A DNA stretch of 64,000 nt. Origin: Nocardioides sp. URHA0020. GTDB lineage: Bacteria; Actinomycetota; Actinomycetes; Propionibacteriales; Nocardioidaceae. Below the pieces are notes generated by a model. That model was not told where the DNA came from. It saw only the letters and a list, made by a program, of their open reading frames with translations, and searched no databases. The position numbers and the translations under genes are program-made. The DNA lies in contig NZ_KK211171.1 in assembly GCF_000620705.1 (NCBI RefSeq), forward strand, positions 58,460-122,459. Reading direction: 5' to 3'. Shown here one piece after another: positions 40,086 through 46,659 of this stretch (position 1 is the first letter of the stretch; each line of letters opens with the position of its first letter).

Positions 40086-41162
40086 TCAGACGATCTGGTG
40101 CATCCAGCCGAAGGTGTCCTCGGTGCGGCCGAACTGGACGTCGACGAGCTGCTGGCGGATCTGGCGCCAGAGGTTGCCGCCGCCCTCGGGGGTGGGGACG
40201 GAGCCACCGTCCCACTTGAGCTCGCCGACCGGGGTGATGACGGCGGCGGTGCCGCACGCGAAGATCTCGGTGATGTCGCCGCTGGTGACACCGTCGCGCC
40301 ACTCGTCGATGGAGATCTTGCGCTCCTCGACCTGGTGGCCCAGCTTGCCGGCCAGCTCGATGATGCTGGCGCGGGTGATGCCCTCGAGGATCGTGCCGGT
40401 CTGGGGCGTGACGATGCGCCCGTCGGCGTGCACGAAGTACATGTTCATGCCGCCGAGCTCCTCGACGTACCTGCCCTCCTGGCCGTCGAGGAAGACGACC
40501 TGGTCGCAGCCGTGCCGGGTGGCCTCCTGCTGGGCGACGAGCGAGCTGGCGTAGTTGCCGCCGGTCTTGGCCGCACCCATGCCACCGCGACCGGCGCGGG
40601 TGTACTCCTCGGTCAACCACAGGGAGATCGGCTTCACGCCGCCCTTGAAGTAGGCGCCCGCGGGGCTCGCGATCACCATGAACGTGACGTGCTGCGCAGG
40701 ACGCACCCCGAGGAACGCCTCGGAGGCGAACATGAACGGCCGCAGGTAGAGGCTCTTCTCCCCCTCTCCCTGCGGGACCCAGCGCTGGTCGATGGCCACG
40801 AGGGCGTCGACGGCCTGCACGAAGTCCTCGACCGGGAGCACGGGCAGCGCGAGCCGGTGGCTCGAGCGCACCATCCGCGCGGCGTTCTCCTCGGGCCGGA
40901 AGGACCAGATGGAGCCGTCGTCGTGGCGGTAGGCCTTCATGCCCTCGAACGTCTCCTGCGCGTAGTGCAGGACGGCGGTCGCCGGGTCGAGCGTGAGCGG
41001 GCCGTACGGCTCGATGCGGGCATCGTGCCAGCCGGCGTCGGGGGTCCACTCGACCGTGAACATGTGGTCGGTGAAGTGCTGGCCGAAGCCGGGATTGTCG
41101 AGGATCTCCGCGAGGCGGGCGTCGTCGACGGTCACGGTCGACGGGGTGGTGCTGATCTCCAT
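40086..41162 (-). CDS. ilvE: Branched-chain amino acid aminotransferase
   Basis: 358 residues, fold-type IV PLP enzyme of the IlvE group II (actinobacterial/eukaryotic-like) class. Markers are YAQETFEGMKAYR, RPFMFASEAFLGVRP, GMGAAKTGGNYASSLVAQQEA (with the PLP-binding Lys in GAAKTGGNYA) and TPQTGTILEGITR. Catalyses the last step of Leu, Ile and Val synthesis. ATG 41162 used; a TTG nine bases upstream is possible. It is separated from leuB by a strong hairpin. Confidence 0.95.
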   Translation of the reverse strand: MEISTTPSTVTVDDARLAEILDNPGFGQHFTDHMFTVEWTPDAGWHDARIEPYGPLTLDPATAVLHYAQETFEGMKAYRHDDGSIWSFRPEENAARMVRSSHRLALPVLPVEDFVQAVDALVAIDQRWVPQGEGEKSLYLRPFMFASEAFLGVRPAQHVTFMVIASPAGAYFKGGVKPISLWLTEEYTRAGRGGMGAAKTGGNYASSLVAQQEATRHGCDQVVFLDGQEGRYVEELGGMNMYFVHADGRIVTPQTGTILEGITRASIIELAGKLGHQVEERKISIDEWRDGVTSGDITEIFACGTAAVITPVGELKWDGGSVPTPEGGGNLWRQIRQQLVDVQFGRTEDTFGWMHQIV

Positions 41163-41224
41163 GGGGGACAACTTAGTAGGCCTTCCAGGTACGTGCTCGT
41201 GTCTGGGGTCGGACGGAGGAGATG

Positions 41225-41262
41225 CCGACGGCCGGGCACACGCGAGTGCGCCCGGCCGTCGG
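41225..41262 (-). terminator. Hairpin after leuB
   Basis: Thirteen-base perfect inverted repeat CCGACGGCCGGGC / GCCCGGCCGTCGG with a 12-base loop, 20 bases past the leuB stop, no T tract. Probable factor-independent or Rho-assisted terminator between leuB and ilvE. Confidence 0.7.
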
Positions 41263-41281
41263 TGGGTCGACGAGGGGTGCG

Positions 41282-42352
41282 TCAGCCGGATACTCGGGCG
41301 GCGATCGCGTCGCCGACCTCAGAGGTACGGCGCGCAGCGCCCGGCGCCCGGGCGGCCAGGTCCTCGATCACCGCGGTCTCGATGGTCGCGGCGGCGTCGG
41401 CGTACCCGAGGTGGTCGAGCAGCAGGGACGCGGAGAGTACGGCGGCGGTCGGGTCGGCCTTCTGCTGGCCCGCGATGTCGGGCGCGGAGCCGTGCACCGG
41501 CTCGAACATGGAGGGGGCCGTCCGGTCGGGGTTGACGTTGCCGGAGGCCGCCAGGCCGATGCCGCCGGTGATCGCGGCGGCGAGGTCGGTGATGATGTCG
41601 CCGAAGAGGTTGTCGGTGACGATCACGTCGAAGCGCGCGGGGTCCGTCGTCATGAAGATCATCGCAGCGTCGATGTGCATGTAGTCGGTGGTCACCTCGG
41701 GATACTCGGCGGCCACCTCCTGGAAGAGCCGCCACCAGACGGCGCCGGCGTGCACGAGGACGTTGGTCTTGTGGACCAGGGTGAGCTTCTTGCGGGGACG
41801 GCGCTGGGCCCGCGCGAAGGCGTCGCGGACGACGCGCTCGACGCCGAAGGCGGTGTTGACCGACACCTCGGTGGCGACCTCGGCCGGCGTGCCGACCCGG
41901 AGCGCGCCGCCGTTGCCGGTGTACGGGCCCTCGGTGCCCTCACGGACCACCACGAAGTCGACCTCGCCAGGGTTGCTGAGCGGGGAGGACGCACCCGGGA
42001 AGATCCGGGACGGCCGCAGGTTGACGTAGTGGTCGAGCTCGAAGCGGAGTTTGAGGAGCAGCCCCCGCTCGAGGATCCCCGGAGGGAGATTCGGGTCGTT
42101 CGGCTTGCCGCCGACCGCGCCGAGGAGGATGGCGTCGTGCTCGCGGATCTCGCGGAGCACGGACTCGGGCAGCACCTCGCCGGTGGTGAGGTAGCGCTCG
42201 GCGCCGAGGTCGTAGCGGGTCTGCTCGAACGTCACTCCGGCAGGCGACGCGACGTCGAGCACCTTGAGGGCCTCGGCGGTCACCTCCTGCCCGATGCCGT
42301 CGCCGGGGATGACGGCGAGCTTGATCGTGGAGGGCGACGAGTCAGTGGTCAT
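41282..42352 (-). CDS. leuB: 3-isopropylmalate dehydrogenase
   Basis: 356 residues. IPGDGIGQEVTAEALKVLD start, LLGAVGGKPNDPNLPPGILERGLLLKLR, the substrate block VHKTNVLVHAG, YMHIDAAMIFMTTDPARFDVIVTDNLFGDIITDLA with the metal Asp residues, and EPVHGSAPDIAGQQKADPTAAVLS. Oxidative decarboxylation of 3-isopropylmalate in leucine synthesis. The start is the ATG at 42352; the frame stays open for 109 further codons upstream, but those have no family similarity. Confidence 0.96.
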   Translation of the reverse strand: MTTDSSPSTIKLAVIPGDGIGQEVTAEALKVLDVASPAGVTFEQTRYDLGAERYLTTGEVLPESVLREIREHDAILLGAVGGKPNDPNLPPGILERGLLLKLRFELDHYVNLRPSRIFPGASSPLSNPGEVDFVVVREGTEGPYTGNGGALRVGTPAEVATEVSVNTAFGVERVVRDAFARAQRRPRKKLTLVHKTNVLVHAGAVWWRLFQEVAAEYPEVTTDYMHIDAAMIFMTTDPARFDVIVTDNLFGDIITDLAAAITGGIGLAASGNVNPDRTAPSMFEPVHGSAPDIAGQQKADPTAAVLSASLLLDHLGYADAAATIETAVIEDLAARAPGAARRTSEVGDAIAARVSG

Positions 42353-42363
42353 GGGGCGAGACG

Positions 42364-42501
42364 CTAGTTGTCGTCGGGGCGCTGGCCGCCGTTGTCCCGC
42401 AGGTCGAGCGAGATCTGCAGGGCCTGGCTGATGTTCTCGTGGCTGCGCGGGTTGTCCGGGTGGTGCTGGGCCGGTCCCCACTCGGGGTACATGTCGTACA
42501 T
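42364..42501 (-). CDS. Conserved-looking small protein upstream of leuB
   Basis: 45 codons, beginning MYDMYPEWGP and ending with an ISLDLRDNGG segment and acidic tail. Sequences of this kind (MYxxYPEWGPA...DNGG) are, as far as I recall, found near leuB-type genes in actinobacteria, but the role is unknown. AGGAAGAG lies eight bases before ATG 42501, a good ribosome binding site. ATG 42561 (20 codons longer) is in frame. It is 11 bases upstream of leuB and co-directional, so could be a co-transcribed protein; it has only two Leu codons, so a leucine leader peptide is unlikely. Confidence 0.6.
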   Translation of the reverse strand: MYDMYPEWGPAQHHPDNPRSHENISQALQISLDLRDNGGQRPDDN

Positions 42502-42896
42502 CGGATTCTCTTCCTGTGAGTCGCCCTGGGGGCGTTTCGTGGATGTGTCGTGATGATCCATTCGGCTCGACACACCTGAAACGAAGACTCTCCGGACGAA
42601 TGATCAGTCCGGACCGTGGATCACACGGGACGAGGAACCAGCAGAAGTTGCGGATCGCGCTGAACGTGCGGGCGATCACGCCGCGGAGGCGTCTTCGATG
42701 CAGATGTATCGAGAGGCCGTCAACGCCGAATCACCGCGGCGAGGTGGCCTCTCTCAGGCCCCGCCGCGGCGCTCGATAAGTACGAAGACGCTCCGCATGG
42801 TGAGAACACCGTACGCCGGGGCCCTGACCACGGTCAGCCCATTTCACAGAGTGTTCGCGATGCGAGACAGTCGTCCCACGGTGGAAGACTCGGCAC
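42502..42896. other. 395-bp divergent intergenic region
   Basis: No convincing gene. It contains three dyads: TCCGGAC-N9-GTCCGGA (42591-42613), a CCGCGGCG/CGCCGCGG hairpin with an inner GGCC/GGCC stem (42734-42769) and CTGACC-AC-GGTCAG (42824-42837), the last about 60 bases before the methyltransferase start. It must hold the promoters of the leuB unit and, perhaps, the methyltransferase gene (AAGACT six bases before its ATG is a weak leaderless -10). Confidence 0.5.
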
Positions 42897-43463
42897 ATGA
42901 GCGCTCCCCCCGACCTCCCCGAGATCGTCCGGCGCGCGTTCGACGTATCCCGCAAGGCGGGCTACGCGTCGTTCTGCCGCAACGAGACCGGCCGGCTGCT
43001 GGCGACCCTCGCGGCCACCCGCACCGGCACGATGGCCGAGTTCGGCACCGGCTGCGGTGTCGGTACGGCGTGGCTGCGCTCCGGCGTGCGCGGTGACGCG
43101 AAGATCCTCAGCGCCGAGCTCAACGCCAAGCTGGGCGACGCGGCCGCGGTGATCTTCGAGGACGACCCCCAGGTCGAGGTCCGCTCGGCGGACTGGTCGA
43201 CGCTGCTCGACGAGGGGCCGTTCTCCCTGCTCTTCCTCGACTCCGGCGACCCGACCGAGGTCAGCGTGGACTCGATCGCCGACCTGATGGAGCCGGGCGG
43301 CCTGGTGGTCCTCGACGACTTCGCACCGTGCGAGATGTGGCCGCCGGTCACCTACGGCCGGGTCGACACCCTGCGCGAGCAGTGGCTCACCGACGAGCGC
43401 TTCACCGCCGTCGAGGTGCTGGTCGCGCCCGACGCGTCCGTCGTCATCGCCACCAAGCGCTGA
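42897..43463 (+). CDS. O-methyltransferase-like SAM-dependent enzyme
   Basis: 188 residues. Rossmann-type SAM motif MAEFGTGCGVGTAWL (glycine loop E/DxGTGxGVGT) at ~45-58, then LSAELNAK, LLFLDSGDP and GGLVVLDDFAP, the class I O-methyltransferase order (FLD near motif II). Substrate unknown. Weak -10-like AAGACT six bases before the ATG, no ribosome binding site. Confidence 0.8.
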   Translation: MSAPPDLPEIVRRAFDVSRKAGYASFCRNETGRLLATLAATRTGTMAEFGTGCGVGTAWLRSGVRGDAKILSAELNAKLGDAAAVIFEDDPQVEVRSADWSTLLDEGPFSLLFLDSGDPTEVSVDSIADLMEPGGLVVLDDFAPCEMWPPVTYGRVDTLREQWLTDERFTAVEVLVAPDASVVIATKR

Positions 43464-43512
43464 CCGCCGGTCCTGGAGCTCGCCGGCTCACCGGGGAGGT
43501 CGCGCACCGCTC

Positions 43513-44220
43513 TCAGAACTCCCCGTCGGCGGCCCGGCGTACGACGATCCGGGTCCACGCACCGACGTAGATCCGGTCGTCGGCGGAGACCTCCTGCTTC
43601 TGCCCGGGGGGCACCGGGGTGGTCGGCAGCGCACCGACGTTGCCGCCGACGTACGTGCCGTTGGAGGAGCCGAGGTCCTCGACCCACCAGCGGCTGCCGT
43701 CGGTCGTCAGCTGGGCGTGGCGACGGCTGATCCCGTTGTCGGAGGACAGGTCGATGTCGGGCGTGATGTTGCGGCTGCGCGATGCGCGCCCGATCAGGAT
43801 CGAGGTGTTCTTGAGCGCGACGACGAGCGGCAGGCCCGGTGAGGGCAGCGGGTCGGTCGACTTCTGGTCGACGTACCAGTCGGGGTCGATCCAGACCTCG
43901 GCCACCCAGTGGTCGGTGAGCGGCGGCGACGGGTTGGCCCCGGTGACGGCGGCATCCGACGCCGCGGGCGTCGCGACCGTCGGCGGGGCGACCGGGCGGG
44001 GCATCGACCCGGTGGTGAAGTCGTAGCCGCACGCCTCGCAGAAGAGCGCGTTGGCCGGGTTGGTCGCGGAGCAGTTCGGGCAGGTCCCGGTGGCAGCCGC
44101 GGCCGTGGGTGCGGTGGCCGGCGAGGCGGCGGCCGGGGAGGCGGCGGCGTCCATGGCGATGCCGCACACGTCGCAGTAGTCGGTCGCCGTCGTCTCGTGC
44201 CCGGCGGGACAGGTGCTCAC
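43513..44220 (-). CDS. FHA-domain protein with two N-terminal zinc ribbons
   Basis: 235 residues. First ribbon Cys4/His8, Cys16/Cys19 (CPAGH...YCDVCG), second Cys47/Cys50, Cys61/Cys64 (CPNC...CEACG). The C-terminal FHA domain (~130-228) has LIGRASRSR, SDNGISRRHAQL and DLGSSNGTYV, i.e. the GR, SxRH and SSNGT residues that bind phosphothreonine. Last gene of the ten-gene operon; its start overlaps the VWA stop by four bases. In GlnH/GlnX/PknG systems the kinase phosphorylates an FHA protein (GarA/OdhI) at an ETT motif; this protein has E9-T10-T11, but inside the zinc ribbon, so the resemblance may be accidental. Confidence 0.9.
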   Translation of the reverse strand: MSTCPAGHETTATDYCDVCGIAMDAAASPAAASPATAPTAAAATGTCPNCSATNPANALFCEACGYDFTTGSMPRPVAPPTVATPAASDAAVTGANPSPPLTDHWVAEVWIDPDWYVDQKSTDPLPSPGLPLVVALKNTSILIGRASRSRNITPDIDLSSDNGISRRHAQLTTDGSRWWVEDLGSSNGTYVGGNVGALPTTPVPPGQKQEVSADDRIYVGAWTRIVVRRAADGEF

Positions 44221-45494
44221 TTCTTGATCCGGGTCGTCTTGGTCGACGCCGTGTCGAGGGCCATCTCGTCGGCCTTGGCCACCGCGGCCTTGAGCCGGAC
44301 GGTGCCTTCCTTCTCGTCGTCGATGTCGACCACCTTGCGCAGCTTGGAGGTCGCCTCGTCATTGCCCGTCTCGGCGGCCAGCTGTACGGCGCGCCCGAGC
44401 TTGGTCGTGGCGGTCGCGGTGTCGCCCGAGGCCTTGGCCGCGAGCCCCTCCTGGATCATCGCGGCGAGCTCGGTCTGCCCCGTGTAGTGCGCGACCTGCT
44501 GGTCGATCCTCGCGGTGAGCTCGGAGTTGCCCGACCAGGTGGCCTTGACCAGGCCCTGCGCCACGACGTCCGCGCCGATCGCCAGCTGCACGCGCGCGGC
44601 GAGCTGCTCCTGGCCGATCGCCTTGGCCGCCACCCGCACGCCGACGTGGTAGTCGCGGGACTCGTCGGCCCACGCGCCGGTGGGGTAGCCACCGGTCAGC
44701 GGGTTCACCTCCACCCGCCGGTCGGTCAGGTCCTCGACCGAGGGGGCGACCTGGCGCACGAAGAGGATCTGGGCGCCCTGCGGGGCCCACACCCGCAGCT
44801 GGACGTCGGAGACACCGCGCGCCATCGAGGCCCGCATCATCTCCTGGAACTGGGCCTGCATCTGGGCCGGCTCGGGGATGATGTCGACGGTCCCCAGCAG
44901 GGCCTGGGAGATCCGGCGCACCTCCTCGACGACCCAGTCGGTCCCGGCGCCGCGGCAGTCGCACTGGAAGTAGCCGGTGGCCCGGGCGATGGCGGCGTCG
45001 AGGGCTCCGGGCCGCTCGCGGTTCTCACCGTCGGTCAGCAGGATGGCGTGCCGCTGGGTCACCTCGGGCACGGACGCGAAGACGGTGCCGGCCAGGTCGA
45101 GCCAGGTGCTGATCGCCGTGCCGCCCGCGCCGGTGAACCGGCCGATCGCCTCGCTGGCCTGGGCCCGCGAGGTGGCATCCATCCGCGCGAGGCCGGGACC
45201 CGAGGCCACCGGCGGGTAGGCGAGCTCCGCGTGGTCGGAGCCGGAGATGACGGCGAACCAGGTGCCGTCCACGATCTCCGCGAGCGCCGCCTGGGCGGCC
45301 GAGCGGGCCGCCTGCATCGTCTCGGGACCCATCGAGCCGGAGGTGTCGACGATGATGATCTCGCCGGCCGCTCCCCCGCCCGTCTGCCCGGCGGTGCCGG
45401 CGCCGGAGCAGGTCACGGTGATGATCGCGTTGACGTCGGTGCCTCCGTCCGGGAGGAACTCGTTCTGGTAGACGCTGGCGGTGAACTCAGCCAT
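44217..45494 (-). CDS. VWA-domain protein (TerY-like)
   Basis: 425 residues. The VWA fold starts IIIVDTSGSMG with a complete MIDAS DxSxS (Asp50, Ser52, Ser54), then GGTAIST and ILLTDGEN, so metal-binding is intact. The second half has a beta-rich part (VQLRVWAPQGAQI...) and a helical tail (AMIQEGLAAKASGDTATATTKLGRAVQ). VWA partners of PP2C and kinase are known in Ter-linked (TerY-P) triads; here the triad lies in a GlnHX-PknG-TelA operon. Overlaps PP2C by eight bases. Confidence 0.88.
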   Translation of the reverse strand: MAEFTASVYQNEFLPDGGTDVNAIITVTCSGAGTAGQTGGGAAGEIIIVDTSGSMGPETMQAARSAAQAALAEIVDGTWFAVISGSDHAELAYPPVASGPGLARMDATSRAQASEAIGRFTGAGGTAISTWLDLAGTVFASVPEVTQRHAILLTDGENRERPGALDAAIARATGYFQCDCRGAGTDWVVEEVRRISQALLGTVDIIPEPAQMQAQFQEMMRASMARGVSDVQLRVWAPQGAQILFVRQVAPSVEDLTDRRVEVNPLTGGYPTGAWADESRDYHVGVRVAAKAIGQEQLAARVQLAIGADVVAQGLVKATWSGNSELTARIDQQVAHYTGQTELAAMIQEGLAAKASGDTATATTKLGRAVQLAAETGNDEATSKLRKVVDIDDEKEGTVRLKAAVAKADEMALDTASTKTTRIKK

Positions 45495-46659
45495 CGGACT
45501 CCTCCTGGTGGTCGAGCGCGGGTTCGCTGGCATTCTGCCCCGGATCCGGGACGGTCGCGGCGGGCTCGATGCGCGCCACGGCTGCGGTGATGTTGTCTCG
45601 TCCGCCCTGGGCGTTGGCGAACGCGATCAGGGCGAGGGCGAGATCGAGGGGTACGGCGGTGCCCGCCGCGGCGACCTGGGCGGCGAGGGCCTCAGGCTCG
45701 GACGCGTAGTTCCACAGGCCGTCGGAGCACACCAGGAGCCAGCCGGGCCCGGCGACCTCGAGCTGCCCGGTGCGTGGCGCGATGTCGGGCGCGTCGCGCC
45801 CGAGCCACTTGGTGATCGCGTGCGCCTGGGGCGAGGTCTCGGCGACCTCGCGGGGTACGCCGGCCTCCATCTGCTGCTGCGCGGCCGAGTCGTCGACGGT
45901 CAGCTGGACCGCCGGGCCGCCGTCGGGCAGCCAGTAGGCGCGTGAGTCGCCGATGTTGGCGTACGCCAGCAGTCCCTGCTCGACGACGACGACCACGAAG
46001 GTCGCCGAGGCGGGGTTGGTCGAGGCGGGGTCGGTCACCGAGACCACGGCGGCGTTGGCCGCGGCCGCGGCCGCCCCGAGGGCCTGGGTGACGGCGCTCG
46101 ACCGGCTGGCCGGCGTACCCATCCCGCGCGGGAACGGCGCCCGCAGCGCCTCGAGCGCGGCCTTCGCGCCGGCCAGGGAGGCGACGTCGGAGTCGATCGA
46201 GTTCGAGACCCCGTCGAGGACGACGAGGACCGCCCGCTCCCCCGGCGCGTCGGAGGCCAGGAGCGCCATCGCGTCCTCGTTGCGGTGGTGCACGATGCCC
46301 CGGTCGCAGACGCCGGCCACCCACGGGGCGGGCGTCCCACGGAAGTGGTCGCGCTCGGTGGGCGCCTTGGCCCCGCAGGTCTCGCAGTAGCCGTCGGCGC
46401 CGACCGTGCCCTGGCAGACCAGGCACGGCCGCGGGCCGGCGTCGGCCGCCGGAGCGGCCAGGTTGCGGTGGGTCGGTGCGCTGATCGGTCCGCTGCCGAG
46501 GTCGTCGATGGGGCTGGCCTCGGTGGCCGCAGGCGCGGCGGCGACCGGCCCGGCGTCGCCACCCAGGGGCGTGCCGCAGCTCTCACAGAACTTCGCACCC
46601 GTCGGTGCCGCGGCGCCGCAGGACGGGCACGTGGTCGTCGGGCTCGGGGTCTCGCTCAT
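45487..46659 (-). CDS. PP2C-type protein phosphatase with two zinc ribbons
   Basis: 390 residues. Ribbon 1: Cys11/14, Cys25/28; ribbon 2: Cys79/82, Cys92/95 (CLVC...DGYCETCG). Phosphatase domain ~112-370: GIVHHRNEDAM, VVLDGVSNS (Asp of DG), NIGDSRAYW, VCSDGLWN and GGRDNITAAV, so all manganese/magnesium ligands are present. It would oppose the PknG kinase encoded next to it. The C-terminus is a short Pro/acidic tail. Four-base overlap with pknG. Confidence 0.92.
   Translation of the reverse strand: MSETPSPTTTCPSCGAAAPTGAKFCESCGTPLGGDAGPVAAAPAATEASPIDDLGSGPISAPTHRNLAAPAADAGPRPCLVCQGTVGADGYCETCGAKAPTERDHFRGTPAPWVAGVCDRGIVHHRNEDAMALLASDAPGERAVLVVLDGVSNSIDSDVASLAGAKAALEALRAPFPRGMGTPASRSSAVTQALGAAAAAANAAVVSVTDPASTNPASATFVVVVVEQGLLAYANIGDSRAYWLPDGGPAVQLTVDDSAAQQQMEAGVPREVAETSPQAHAITKWLGRDAPDIAPRTGQLEVAGPGWLLVCSDGLWNYASEPEALAAQVAAAGTAVPLDLALALIAFANAQGGRDNITAAVARIEPAATVPDPGQNASEPALDHQEESDG

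Noticed and set aside
39527..40219. Open frames spanning the repeats at 39.6-40.1 kb
   Set aside because: They translate the REP-like repeats (repeated RWSSSERQRASSRPRK-type strings) and run into ilvE antisense; artefacts of repeated high-GC DNA.
41282..42679. 109-codon N-terminal extension of leuB
   Set aside because: The extension has no similarity to LeuB and overlaps the small ORF with a good ribosome binding site; the family start is at 42352.
42502..42896. A leucine leader peptide before leuB
   Set aside because: I found no short ORF with consecutive Leu codons followed by a T-tract terminator here; hairpins present lack the expected arrangement.
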